A DNA stretch of 22,151 nucleotides, taken from Pirellulaceae bacterium. GTDB lineage: Bacteria; Planctomycetota; Planctomycetia; Pirellulales; Pirellulaceae. Each line of letters starts with the position of its first letter. Position 1 is the stretch's first letter. A program made the position numbers and the translations under genes. Shown here piece after piece: positions 1 through 7,805 of this stretch. The DNA is taken from positions 1 to 22,151 of the forward strand of contig JASLRF010000454.1 in assembly GCA_030744095.1 (NCBI GenBank), given 5' to 3'. The notes under the pieces were generated by a model. It was not told where the DNA came from. It did not search any database and saw only the letters and a program-made list of their open reading frames with translations.

Positions 1-311
1 ACATTCACCTGACGCGCAACTTGATTCAGCGTTGGATGGGTCTGGCCACCGTCGCCATCCAAACTGCTTCGGGAAGTTCCGGCCCGGAGATGAGCATTGA
101 AGGAATCCCACAGGCGGAAGCTTTGCGAGATTTCCTGTATTCGAAGATGCGCGGCGCGCGAGGCCTCAATGACACATCAGCTGTCTCCGATGTGGCGACC
201 GACGGATCTTCCGCTGATGAATCGCTTCAGTTGCTGCGCGAGATTCGCGACACTTTGAAACGACAGACGACCGCGAGAGCTGACACCTCTTCTGAAGGGA
301 CGACATCATGA
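1..311 (+). CDS. Bacterial PH domain (DUF304-like) membrane protein, 3' end only
   Basis: The reading frame is open from the window edge (first full codon at position 3) to a TGA at 309-311, so this is the C-terminal end of a longer protein; the TTG at 21 is not a credible start. The visible residues, with a beta-strand segment around GLATVAIQTASG and the tail ending in AEALRDFLYSKM, match the end of bacterial PH (bPH2/DUF304, YdbS/YdbT-like) domains. These domains occur in inner-membrane proteins of poorly known function. The last third is a low-complexity linker followed by LLREIRDTLKRQ, a short likely helix. The stop codon overlaps the ATG of the next gene (ATGA), so the two are translationally coupled and probably act together. 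The family call is good for the visible part; nothing can be said of the missing N-terminus. Confidence 0.7.
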   Translation, partial: IHLTRNLIQRWMGLATVAIQTASGSSGPEMSIEGIPQAEALRDFLYSKMRGARGLNDTSAVSDVATDGSSADESLQLLREIRDTLKRQTTARADTSSEGTTS

Positions 312-1051
312 AACCGAAAATCGAAGAAGCCTCTCAGTGGTGCTATCGAGGTGTCTGGGGAGTGCTTACCCGCTGGTTTCATGTTCCGCACCAGCCACCG
401 ACGTTGCCGGCATCCGCCCAGGACGAGCAGATTCGTTCCTTCAAGCCATCTGAAGGATTCCTCAACTATCTGAAGTTGCAGTTTTGGTTTTTCTGCCTGT
501 TGATTGACGTGGGCATCTTCGTCGGATGGGTGATCATCACGTTCAACTGGCCATGGGTCGGTATGCTCTTGGCGATTCCAGCACTGATGGTGGCCGTGTT
601 GCCTGACATCGTCGCGTTTGTCGCAATTTACTTACGCTTTGACACGACTTGGTACGTGATCAGCGATCGTAGTCTGCGGATTCGCCGAGGCATCTGGGTG
701 ATCCATGAAACGACCATTACGTTCGACAATGTGCAAAACGTCTCGATCAACCAAGGACCGCTTCAACGCTATTATGGCATCGCAGATGTCATTGTGGAGA
801 CGGCTGGAGGAGGCGATGTGCGCGCGCAGCAACAAGCTGGCAACGCCATGGCGGCACACATGGGGCTCATCCAGGGTGTCGCTAATGCTCAGGAGATTCG
901 TGACCAATTGATGGCGCGCGTGGGCGAGTCAGTCACCACGGGACTTGGCGATGAGCAAACCTCGAGATCCGATCGGACGACCTGGACAGCTCGACACATT
1001 GACGTACTCCGCGAGATTCGTGACATCGTGGTTGCAGCTCCCGGTGTTTAG
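308..1051 (+). CDS. Bacterial PH domain (DUF304/YdbT-like) inner-membrane protein
   Basis: This is a 247-residue protein. Two hydrophobic helices lie at about residues 57-79 and 83-107. They are followed by a bPH2-type domain from about 112 (TTWYVISDRSLRIRRG) through the characteristic ITFDNVQNVSINQGPLQRYYG and DVIVETAGGG. Two membrane helices directly before a DUF304/bPH2 domain is the usual YdbS/YdbT architecture. In that family the PH fold sits at the membrane; its ligand is unknown in most members. The ATG at 308 overlaps the stop of the preceding PH gene, which fits the paired ydbS-ydbT organisation. After the PH domain comes a polar region and a C-terminal LREIRD motif (residues 234-239), also present in the upstream partner. 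The start is fixed by the ATGA overlap. Confidence 0.8.
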   Translation: MKPKIEEASQWCYRGVWGVLTRWFHVPHQPPTLPASAQDEQIRSFKPSEGFLNYLKLQFWFFCLLIDVGIFVGWVIITFNWPWVGMLLAIPALMVAVLPDIVAFVAIYLRFDTTWYVISDRSLRIRRGIWVIHETTITFDNVQNVSINQGPLQRYYGIADVIVETAGGGDVRAQQQAGNAMAAHMGLIQGVANAQEIRDQLMARVGESVTTGLGDEQTSRSDRTTWTARHIDVLREIRDIVVAAPGV

Positions 1052-1066
1052 TGAGGCTGTGCCTCG

Positions 1067-1129
1067 GACCGACACGAGCTATCGCTCGGTTGCGGCGACC
1101 CGCTCTCCGACCTGCGGTTGGTGTCGGTC
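1067..1129. repeat. Inverted repeat after the PH gene, possible terminator stem
   Basis: GACCGACAC at 1067-1075 is exactly complementary to GTGTCGGTC at 1121-1129, with a 45-base loop region between. It starts 15 bases after the PH stop codon. There is no T-tract after the right arm, so an intrinsic terminator is only a possibility; it may be a chance stem. Confidence 0.25.
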
Positions 1130-1174
1130 GCTGAAAACTTGGCTCATTTGTAATGAAAACCTGATACAAGCACG

Positions 1175-1240
1175 TTGTGGGCCGGTCTCCCGACCGGCCC
1201 ACCTTCCCACCGCGTCACGGTCGGGAGACCGTGCCACAAC
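1175..1240. repeat. Two head-to-head units of a dispersed palindromic repeat
   Basis: The first unit holds a perfect palindrome at 1177-1202: arms GTGGGCCGGTC and GACCGGCCCAC around a TCCC loop. The second unit at 1217-1240 reads, on the minus strand, GTTGTGGCACGGTCTCCCG and onwards, so it is the same motif in opposite orientation. The same GTTGTGG...GGTCTCC core recurs six times at 11455-11716. The palindrome would form a stable hairpin in RNA or single-stranded DNA. Confidence 0.8.
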
Positions 1241-1452
1241 ACCGGTGGATTTCTCACGCCGGATCGGCGGAACGTTTCAGGGTCACACGACCGCAGGCCG
1301 TGGGTTTAAGGCGCACCAATCCGCCCAGGAACGTCCGAAACACGAGTGTGAATCTGCATCCAACCTCGCGGGCTGGAACGGTTATTCGGCCGGATGACGA
1401 GATGAATGTCCAATTCTCGACGTCGGCCGCTGCGTAACGGCTCGCCGTATTC

Positions 1453-1458
1453 TATTAT
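1453..1458 (+). promoter_or_regulatory. Possible -10 box for the aldolase gene
   Basis: TATTAT matches the sigma-70 -10 consensus at five of six positions. No good -35 box sits 16-18 bases upstream. If used, transcription would begin near 1465, which argues for translation from the ATG at 1507 and against the GTG at 1465. Confidence 0.3.
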
Positions 1459-1506
1459 GAGACGGTGAATTCTTCGTCGTCTACACTCATCCGAACGGGA
1501 CCTTCC

Positions 1507-2472
1507 ATGACGCTTTCCGACTTCCGACTCATCGTACCTCCCCACACCCCATTTCACGCCGATGGGTCCATCAACTTGAAAGCTGTCGAAAAGCAGGCGG
1601 CGTTGTTTGTCGAGAACGGCATTGATGGTGTGTTTGTTTCAGGTTCGACAGGCGAAGGACAATCACTGTCTAACGAGGAAAGTTTCCAGATGGCTGGGCG
1701 CTGGCGCGAGCTTGCCGATGGGACCGACTTGGAAGTCATCGTCCAAGTCGGCCACAATAGCCAACAGGACGCGCAAGCGAAGGCAGCCCACGCACAACAG
1801 ATCGGCGCAGATGCGGTCGCCGCGTCGTCGCCCTGTTATTTTAAGCCGACCAACGTCGATGCACTCATTGATTTCTTAGCGCCTGTCGCGGCAGCGGCCG
1901 GTGATCTACCATTCTATTTTTACGATATCCCGCCGCTGACCGAAGTTCGTTTGCCAATGGTCGATTTCTTGGTACGTGGAAAACAGAGGATCCCCAATCT
2001 TGTCGGCCTGAAGTATTCGAATATCGACCTGATCCAGATGCAGCAGTGCATTCAGTTGAACGATGGCGAATTCGAGGTTTTGTACGGCTCGGATCCAACG
2101 CTCATAGCGGGGGCTATCATGGGTGCCTGCGGCGCGATCGGTACGACCTACAATTTTGCAGCACCGCTATACCGCCGGATGCTGGCTGCATTGCAGCGCG
2201 GTGATCTTACGACGGCTCGTGCGGAACAGGCACATTCCGTTGCGATGATCGATTTGATTCGTCGCACGGGTGGACTGGCTGGATTCAAAGCCGTGATGGA
2301 GTGGTTTGGTGTGGATTGTGGGCCGGTACGTGCACCGCTCGATAACCTGACAGTCGAACGCAAGAACCAACTTCGCGCGGATTTGGAAGCCATCGGGTTC
2401 TTTCAATGGTCGCAGCGATCCGCCGCATCTGACAGCGCTGTCGCCGATCTGCCGACCGAGCCAGCTGTCTGA
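1507..2472 (+). CDS. N-acetylneuraminate lyase / dihydrodipicolinate synthase family aldolase
   Basis: This 321-residue class I aldolase has the family's usual length of about 300. Visible motifs are GSTGEG with S47, T48 and E50 (the pyruvate carboxylate-binding loop), tyrosine Y139 in FYFYDIPPLT, and Schiff-base lysine K169 in GLKYSN. The YxIPxLT form and the later GAIGTTYNFAAPLY resemble N-acetylneuraminate lyases more than true DapA enzymes, which have YNVPxRT. It would then reversibly split a sialic-acid-like sugar into pyruvate and an amino sugar, but related keto-acid aldolases are possible. The frame extends upstream to a GTG at 1465; ATG 1507 is preferred because the family homology begins there, GGGA lies just upstream, and a possible -10 box would make 1465 leaderless. 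It converges on asnB, with 30 bases between the two stops. Confidence 0.75.
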   Translation: MTLSDFRLIVPPHTPFHADGSINLKAVEKQAALFVENGIDGVFVSGSTGEGQSLSNEESFQMAGRWRELADGTDLEVIVQVGHNSQQDAQAKAAHAQQIGADAVAASSPCYFKPTNVDALIDFLAPVAAAAGDLPFYFYDIPPLTEVRLPMVDFLVRGKQRIPNLVGLKYSNIDLIQMQQCIQLNDGEFEVLYGSDPTLIAGAIMGACGAIGTTYNFAAPLYRRMLAALQRGDLTTARAEQAHSVAMIDLIRRTGGLAGFKAVMEWFGVDCGPVRAPLDNLTVERKNQLRADLEAIGFFQWSQRSAASDSAVADLPTEPAV

Positions 2473-2484
2473 CCGAAGGTCTCC
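2471..2484. repeat. Copy of a 14-bp repeat motif at a gene end
   Basis: GACCGAAGGTCTCC starts inside the stop codon of the aldolase gene. The identical 14-mer occurs at 11567-11580 and, inverted, at 11621-11634, both also between converging genes. The following bases give a weak stem (CTCC, CGGACT loop, GGAG). Confidence 0.6.
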
Positions 2485-2502
2485 CGGACTGGAGGAGATT
2501 CT

Positions 2503-4428
2503 TCAGGCAACCGACGAGCCAGAGTCAGCACGCTGCGCTTCGTACCACGCCTGAAACACGAGAATGTCCCACAGGTAGTAGTGCCAGTCGTGCGTGCCGG
2601 CCAAGTGCTGGTTCCATTTCGTGCGGATGGGCAACGCATGGAAGAAGCCATCTTGCGCCAGTCGCGATTCGCTCAATAGCTCCTCGGCCCATTCACGCAG
2701 CGGTCCGCGCAACCAAGAGTCGATCGGGACACCAAAGCCAACCTTGCTGCGGTCGATCAAAGGCCGCGGAACATAGCGGTCCAGCACCTGGCGCAAGAGC
2801 CATTTCGTTTCACCGTCACGAACCTTGAATTCCAATGGCAGCGACCACGCGAACTCGACCACGCGATGGTCCAACAGCGGCACGCGCGTTTCCAGGCCGA
2901 CACCCATGCTCGCCCGGTCCACTTTGGTGAGAATGTCGTCGGGCAGGTACGTTTCAGAATCGATCGCCATCAGCTCTTCGATCAGGCTGTCACGTCGCGC
3001 CCACTGATCGCAACGGTGGAATGCCGTTTGTGACACGCTGCCGTCGACGACGATTGACGCCGGGTCTTTCCAGTGCGTATGCGCGTCACGGTAAAGATGT
3101 CGTCCGCTGGTAGAACCGATCATGTTGGCAAGCGTAAGACATTTCCTGGCGTAACGACCCGGCAGTCGACCGACGGCACTGAGCATCGGCGCGAAGGCTT
3201 GGCGTGCCGTCACGGGCAGCCACCCAATGCGCCGCCAGAGTCGTGCGATAAAGGCATAACGATCGTAGCCACCAAACAACTCATCACCGCCATCGCCCGA
3301 CAGCGCAACAGTTACATGCTGTCGGGCAAGTTGTGCGACCAAGAATGTTGGGATCTGCGAGGAATCTGCGAACGGTTCGTCATACAACGTGGGAAGCGCT
3401 GGAATGACCTCGCGGGCCTGGTCGGCCGACACGTACAGCTCCGTATGCGCGGTGCCCAGATGCTGGGCAACACGACTCGCATATTCAGCCTCATTGTACC
3501 GAGGTTCGTCAAAACCGATCGCAAACGTCCGAGCGGGACGATCTAGCTGCCGTTGCATCAGTGCGACGATCGTGGACGAATCAATCCCTCCAGACAAGAA
3601 CGCGCCCAGCGGTACGTCGGACATCTGCCGCAAGCTGATTGCATTGGCAAGCAACTGATCGAGCTGTTCCACGGCATCCGCGGCGGTGCCCGTAAACGGG
3701 TGAGTGCCTCCCTCTTCGGCGACCTGCTTCACGCTCCAGTAAGCGGTCGTCTCGAGCTGGCCGGGCGAGTCACCCGTGTCCACGGCCAGCCAATGACCGG
3801 GCAATAGCTTGAAGATGCCTCGATAGATCGAATTTGGTCCCGCGACATAACTATGTTGTAAGAACGAGCACAATGCGCCTCGGTCAATGGGCGCGTCAAA
3901 TGCCGGATGCGCCACCAGCGCTTTTAGCTCTGAACCGAACACGAATTGATCGCCTAGCCAACCGTAATACAGCGGTTTGATGCCGAGTCGGTCGCGGGCC
4001 AAGAGCAGTCGCCTTTCAGTGGCATCCCAGACTGCCAACGCGAACATGCCGTTGGCCCGGGCCAGCGTCGCGGACAAGCCCCAACGATCAATCGCCTCGA
4101 CTAGCGTCTCTGTGTCGGCATGGCCACGGAAGTGGATGCCTGCCGACGTCAGCTCCAGGCGAAGATCCGTATGGTTGTAGATTTCGCCGTTGAAGACCAG
4201 CACATGACGCCCGCTGGCTGACGTCATGGGCTGACGGCCGCACGTAGAAAGATCAACAATCGAGAGTCGCTGGTGAGCCAGACCGATGCCCGCACTGGTA
4301 TCGACCCATTGGTTCTGATCGTCCGGTCCGCGATGGACCAGTGTCCGTCCCATGCGGGTGGCAATCTCGCGCAGCGCACCGTGATTGTGCCGCCCGGCAG
4401 GATCGAACAGTCCGGCTAGTCCACACAT
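2503..4428 (-). CDS. asnB: Asparagine synthase (glutamine-hydrolysing) / polysaccharide amidotransferase
   Basis: This is a 641-residue, full-length, class II amidotransferase of the AsnB type. After removal of Met1, Cys2 (MCGLAG) is the glutaminase nucleophile. R54 (QRLSIVDLS), N80-E82 (FNGEIYN) and D105 (HADTET) build the glutamine pocket. The synthetase half has the ATP pyrophosphatase loop SGGIDSS at 279-285, SGDGGDELFGGYDRY, and ILTKVDRASMGVGLETRVP. The family makes asparagine from aspartate, glutamine and ATP. However, members inside exopolysaccharide or exosortase-linked clusters are often thought to amidate sugars or proteins instead, and the neighbours here are glycosyltransferases and an epimerase. 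The start lies 3 bases after the GT4 stop, so it is the last gene of that operon. The symbol reflects family membership, not a proven substrate. Confidence 0.9.
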   Translation of the reverse strand: MCGLAGLFDPAGRHNHGALREIATRMGRTLVHRGPDDQNQWVDTSAGIGLAHQRLSIVDLSTCGRQPMTSASGRHVLVFNGEIYNHTDLRLELTSAGIHFRGHADTETLVEAIDRWGLSATLARANGMFALAVWDATERRLLLARDRLGIKPLYYGWLGDQFVFGSELKALVAHPAFDAPIDRGALCSFLQHSYVAGPNSIYRGIFKLLPGHWLAVDTGDSPGQLETTAYWSVKQVAEEGGTHPFTGTAADAVEQLDQLLANAISLRQMSDVPLGAFLSGGIDSSTIVALMQRQLDRPARTFAIGFDEPRYNEAEYASRVAQHLGTAHTELYVSADQAREVIPALPTLYDEPFADSSQIPTFLVAQLARQHVTVALSGDGGDELFGGYDRYAFIARLWRRIGWLPVTARQAFAPMLSAVGRLPGRYARKCLTLANMIGSTSGRHLYRDAHTHWKDPASIVVDGSVSQTAFHRCDQWARRDSLIEELMAIDSETYLPDDILTKVDRASMGVGLETRVPLLDHRVVEFAWSLPLEFKVRDGETKWLLRQVLDRYVPRPLIDRSKVGFGVPIDSWLRGPLREWAEELLSESRLAQDGFFHALPIRTKWNQHLAGTHDWHYYLWDILVFQAWYEAQRADSGSSVA

Positions 4429-4431
4429 CGC

Positions 4432-5658
4432 TCAGCCTTGCTCCGCAGGTTCTGCCGGAACGAAACGCTGGTCGTTGGTTGCGGCGCCCTCAAACACGGC
4501 CTCCCAGCGAGCGTAAAAACGTTCGCCGCTGAATCGGTGAACCACATCGGTCGCGCGGGCAGCGTAGTCGCTACGCCGAGAGTCATCCGCCATCAGCTGA
4601 TTCAACGCATCGGCCAATGCGGTAGCGTTCTCCGGTTCAACCAGCAGGCCGTCGACGTTGTGTCGGATGATCTCCGCCGGGCCGCTGGGACAATCGAAAC
4701 TGACGGCAGGCAGACCGCAAGCCATGGCGTCGAGCAGCGCGTTGGGAAATCCCTCGTAGTGCGACGACATTACGAACAGGTCGGCTCGCGAGAACTCGGC
4801 CATCCGATCGTCGGTCCAGCCAGGCAGATGAACGCGTGCTTCGAGATCAAGACCCGCGATCTGCTGTTGCAGCGCGCCTTGCAAGGGACCATCGCCGAAA
4901 ATAACTAGCGTCCAGTTTGGATGACGACCGGTAAGCGAGGCGAATGTGTTGATTAAGATGTCAAAGCCTTTTTCCGGAGACAGTCGACCCATGGCGATCA
5001 AACGAAACGGACGGTCCGTCCCGCCATCGATGGAATTCCTCCGTGGCGATTCGCCGGGCGATATGGTCTGCTTAGCGTCCCGACTGGCGACGTTGGGGAT
5101 CACGTAAACAGGTCGCCGACGGACCAGCGGTTGAACGACGGCGCGGACCGCTTCGGTTTGAACGACGGCAGAAAAACAGCGCCGATAGAATCGCCGTCGC
5201 AACATCGACCAGGCGCGACCGAGCGGATGGTGTCGCGGATCGGCGCGATCGCAGATGATAACTCGCAGGCTCAATCCCAACGTCGCGACGAGTGTCAGTA
5301 CGTTGATCTGGTCTGTGAAGCTAATCACAAAATCGGGACGTGATTGTCGCAAGGCCCGCCGCAGCGCGCCGGCGCGACACAGATTGTTCTTGGCAGCGAT
5401 GATCAATCCGCGCGATTCCCGCATCATGTCCAATCCGATGCGCCTGACGGACGGATCGATATGATAGACATCCGTGTCGGCTGCAGCCAACGTGATCAAC
5501 GTGACGTCAGTGCCATCGCGCGCCCAATAGTTGGCCATGTCGGTCATAACCCGTTCGGCACCGCCCCCGGACAGCGCGTGAACGACCAATGCCAGCCTGC
5601 GCTGACCTGAGACTACTTCTGGCACAGGTTCTTGTCTTCTGCCAAGCGAGAACGTCAA
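4432..5658 (-). CDS. Glycosyltransferase family 4 (GT-B fold)
   Basis: This 408-residue protein has the two Rossmann-like halves of GT-B enzymes. The N-terminal part opens with LALVVHALSGGGAERV (donor/acceptor loop glycines at 31-33). The C-terminal half carries MGRLSPEKGFD (R225, K230) and the nucleotide-sugar site SSHYEGFPNALLDAMACGLP. In that site the usual E-x7-E reads E302-x7-D310, a conservative change. The segment FDCPSGPAEII after it resembles GalNAc/galactosyl-type transferases of the PglJ/WcaL kind, but the donor is not certain. The gene starts with TTG overlapping the TGA of the dioxygenase remnant (TTGA); a GTG eleven codons inside is an alternative start. It should act at the cytoplasmic face, adding sugars to a lipid-linked or polymer precursor. 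Confidence 0.87.
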   Translation of the reverse strand: MTFSLGRRQEPVPEVVSGQRRLALVVHALSGGGAERVMTDMANYWARDGTDVTLITLAAADTDVYHIDPSVRRIGLDMMRESRGLIIAAKNNLCRAGALRRALRQSRPDFVISFTDQINVLTLVATLGLSLRVIICDRADPRHHPLGRAWSMLRRRFYRRCFSAVVQTEAVRAVVQPLVRRRPVYVIPNVASRDAKQTISPGESPRRNSIDGGTDRPFRLIAMGRLSPEKGFDILINTFASLTGRHPNWTLVIFGDGPLQGALQQQIAGLDLEARVHLPGWTDDRMAEFSRADLFVMSSHYEGFPNALLDAMACGLPAVSFDCPSGPAEIIRHNVDGLLVEPENATALADALNQLMADDSRRSDYAARATDVVHRFSGERFYARWEAVFEGAATNDQRFVPAEPAEQG

Positions 5659-5945
5659 CTTGCCGACACTTGTCTCTTGACGAACATGGTGAATTCCAAA
5701 CTAGCGCGTGTGTGGTGTCCCACGTTCAGCGCGCCACGATGTAATAGCTTATCATGAAGAACCACAGCATCGCCGGGCATCAGCGGCAGTGGCTCCATTT
5801 CGAGATAGGTGATTCGGCGATTGAACGCATTATTCGTGTTCAGTGCGACGGTTTTCGAGCCAAGTAGTCGTGCCAATTGTACGCCTCACCTTTCGACGAC
5901 TCGATTCGACACACGACATTGATACGAAGGGTCAGCGTGATTTGT
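5655..5945 (-). pseudogene. Remnant of a phytanoyl-CoA dioxygenase (PhyH)-like gene
   Basis: Two adjacent minus-strand frames each hold part of a PhyH-type Fe(II)/2-oxoglutarate oxygenase. About 5945-5876 encodes ITLTLRINVVCRIESSKG and then YNWHDY, near the expected HxD iron motif (WHQD in relatives) but with spacing lost. From 5876 the shifted frame gives LGSKTVALN and then PLMPGDAVVLHDKLLHRG, the distal iron histidine region, and TRASLEF with the 2-oxoglutarate arginine. Only 73 residues of open frame remain, against roughly 250-300 in the family. The N-terminal half is absent, and about 50 residues seem lost between LGSK and LPLMPGD. The native 3' end is kept, its stop overlapping the GT4 start. 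The 5' end runs into the GT2 gene. Decay is the simplest reading; a sequencing or assembly error could explain the frameshift but not the missing regions. Confidence 0.65.
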
Positions 5946-6885
5946 TTGCCGCGTCGAAACAAGAAGTATCGCCCGCATAGGTGAGGACCCGCAGGGCCAA
6001 AACGATACGAGGTATTCGGATTAGATTTCTGCGCAGGAAGGACGTGTCTCGTGGGCCTGAACCCAAGAGACAATTCCAGGCTACCAAGCGTCGAAACTGC
6101 CGCTCCCAGCGCCGCACATGCGCGGCGGGAAAGCGTTCACGAAATGCTTCGCTACGCATTAAGAATGCTGCTCGGGCAATCACATCGATTGCCTTCCGAG
6201 GATTATCTTTGGTCTGTTGGCTATAGCTGGCCGGCAACCGGAAATCGACCGAAAACTCTTCAGGAACAAAGCAGACACCGTACTTCAGTCCGATTGCCCG
6301 CGCGGCGAATGTGTCCGCCCAGGGACCTAATTCCTCGCGGTACCACCCGACCTCCTGGAACGGCTCGCGACGGTAAATGGTCGATGGCGAGGCGGAATGC
6401 GAGGCGAGTTCCACGTCGAGATATTCGTCCAGCAACCGCGCTGGGTCGACATAGAGAGGTTCGGTCCAACGCGGAACATCTACACCGCCAATCACTTCTT
6501 CTTCTTCGTTCTTGACCACAATTCTTCCGAACACGAGACCGGCCTGCGGGTGCGCCTCGGCCATTTGCATAGCAAGCTCAAAAAACTGCGGAAACCGATC
6601 ATCGTCGGCCGCTGCCGCGTGGATGTAGTCGCCACTGGACTGCGCAAAGAGCCGGCGATTTGCTGCGTTGACCCCCACGTTCTGTTCACCGCGGATCAGC
6701 CGCAAGAATGAGTATTGCGGTAGGTAAGAGCCAATAACTTCAAGGCTATTGTCAGTCGAACAATCATCCAGAATGAGGAATTCGTCAGGTGGACGAGTTT
6801 GATTCGCAATGGCTTCAATCGAACGCGGTAGGTAGTGCGCGTGATTGTAATTGGGCATAACTACAGACAGTGTGGGACGGGGCAT
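5932..6885 (-). CDS. Glycosyltransferase family 2 (GT-A fold)
   Basis: This 317-residue enzyme begins with the GT2 signature TLSVVMPNYNHAHYL. ILDDCSTDNS (D40-D41) binds the nucleotide, and AAADDDRF (D94-D96) gives the DxD-like metal site. The region around GPWADTFAARAIG is the expected acceptor-side part. There are no membrane helices, so it acts in the cytosol or on the inner face of the membrane. The family transfers a sugar from a UDP- or GDP-sugar to a growing glycan. The ATG at 6885 is chosen over the TTG at 6891, which overlaps the preceding stop, because an AGG lies about 10 bases upstream and homology begins immediately. The last ten or so residues (SCFDAANKSR) lie at the junction with the dioxygenase remnant and may come from an out-of-frame fusion. 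Confidence 0.87.
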   Translation of the reverse strand: MPRPTLSVVMPNYNHAHYLPRSIEAIANQTRPPDEFLILDDCSTDNSLEVIGSYLPQYSFLRLIRGEQNVGVNAANRRLFAQSSGDYIHAAAADDDRFPQFFELAMQMAEAHPQAGLVFGRIVVKNEEEEVIGGVDVPRWTEPLYVDPARLLDEYLDVELASHSASPSTIYRREPFQEVGWYREELGPWADTFAARAIGLKYGVCFVPEEFSVDFRLPASYSQQTKDNPRKAIDVIARAAFLMRSEAFRERFPAAHVRRWERQFRRLVAWNCLLGSGPRDTSFLRRNLIRIPRIVLALRVLTYAGDTSCFDAANKSR

Positions 6886-6887
6886 GT

Positions 6888-7805
6888 TCAACTTACCTGC
6901 GGCAGTTCTTCGAGATAGGCTTGAATGCCCGCGGCGATTGTGCGCAAGGAAATGTGAGGAAACGACGTGCGGAGGAGCTGCGGATCGAAAGCCAGGTCAT
7001 GATCGCGGTCACTGGTCCTCGGCGTCGCTGCGAGCAAGTCAGCGGCAACCGCTGCCGGCAGCTGCAACTGCTGTGCTACTCGACTGGCAACATCAGCGAC
7101 CATCATACTGTTGCCGGTTGCGACGTTTAGTGTCGTTTGCAACGGCGAGACCACCAGCGCTTCCATCAAGCTGCAGAGATCATCCACGTGTACAAAATCA
7201 CGGGTGACATATCCGCCGCCGCTTAGTTGAACCGCTTGCTGCGCGGACAGGCGGCGGCAGAACGAGCCTACGATGCTGCGTCCGGCATCCGTAGAACCAT
7301 AAATGCCGGGCAACCGCAAAATGGTCACTGGACATGAAGGGCTTGATCCAATGTGAAACATGTTTTCGCAAGCCAGTTTTGCCAATCCATAGTAGGTGGT
7401 GGGGCGCGGTAACGATGTTTCTGTGAGGGGCAGTTCCGTGGTCGGAAGCCCGTAGACATCGGTGGAACTGAGAAATACAATGCTCCGCGGCTCGCGATCA
7501 CGCAGCGCCCGGAGAAGATTGTGGACCATGGTCAGGTTGGTCTGAAACAACGACCACGAATCGCCAGCCCGACGCGAAATTCCCGCACACATAATGATCG
7601 TTGTCGTGCTGCTGGTCGTCGCCAGCTTCTCGCGCGATTGCTGTGAATTCAGCAAGTTGCAATCCCGTGAAGAGAGCGAAATGACATGGCCAGACCAGGC
7701 CGGCGCGCTGGCCTCTTGTTGGACATGCCGTAGTCGATCCGTTAGACGTCGACCAATGAAGCCGGTCCCACCAACAATCATGACATCGATAGCTTGTTGA
7801 GTCAT
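6888..7805 (-). CDS. NAD-dependent nucleotide-sugar epimerase/dehydratase (extended SDR)
   Basis: This 305-residue extended short-chain dehydrogenase/reductase has GGTGFIG at residues 12-18 for NAD(P) binding. The catalytic set is SST (113-115) followed by Y139-GLA-K143 in the YxxxK motif. LRLPGIYG and the RDFVHVDDL segment are typical of GalE/RfbB/WbpP-like sugar-nucleotide enzymes. It should epimerise, dehydrate or reduce a nucleotide sugar that feeds the glycosyltransferases downstream; the exact reaction cannot be told. Its ATG overlaps the stop of the SGNH gene (ATGA) and its own stop overlaps the upstream TTG of the GT2 gene, so it lies deep within the operon. Confidence 0.87.
   Translation of the reverse strand: MTQQAIDVMIVGGTGFIGRRLTDRLRHVQQEASAPAWSGHVISLSSRDCNLLNSQQSREKLATTSSTTTIIMCAGISRRAGDSWSLFQTNLTMVHNLLRALRDREPRSIVFLSSTDVYGLPTTELPLTETSLPRPTTYYGLAKLACENMFHIGSSPSCPVTILRLPGIYGSTDAGRSIVGSFCRRLSAQQAVQLSGGGYVTRDFVHVDDLCSLMEALVVSPLQTTLNVATGNSMMVADVASRVAQQLQLPAAVAADLLAATPRTSDRDHDLAFDPQLLRTSFPHISLRTIAAGIQAYLEELPQVS

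Larger units (their letters stand above)
1052..1506. other. Gene-free spacer with repeats and a possible promoter
   Basis: No convincing gene lies here; the open frames across it have low-complexity, arginine-rich translations typical of non-coding high-GC DNA. It contains a 9-bp inverted repeat just after the PH gene, a pair of palindromic repeat units (about 1175-1240) and a TATTAT box shortly before the aldolase gene. Confidence 0.6.

Noticed and set aside
945..1397. 150-codon plus-strand open frame running through the repeat pair
   Set aside because: It overlaps the end of the PH gene in another frame and has a low-complexity translation without family features.
2473..2502. Two-way terminator between aldolase and asnB
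   Set aside because: The only stem is four base pairs with no T-tract on either side, too weak to call.
5840..6073. 77-codon minus-strand open frame as an independent gene
   Set aside because: Its first part is out of frame inside the GT2 gene; only its last 30 or so codons have meaning, as part of the dioxygenase remnant.
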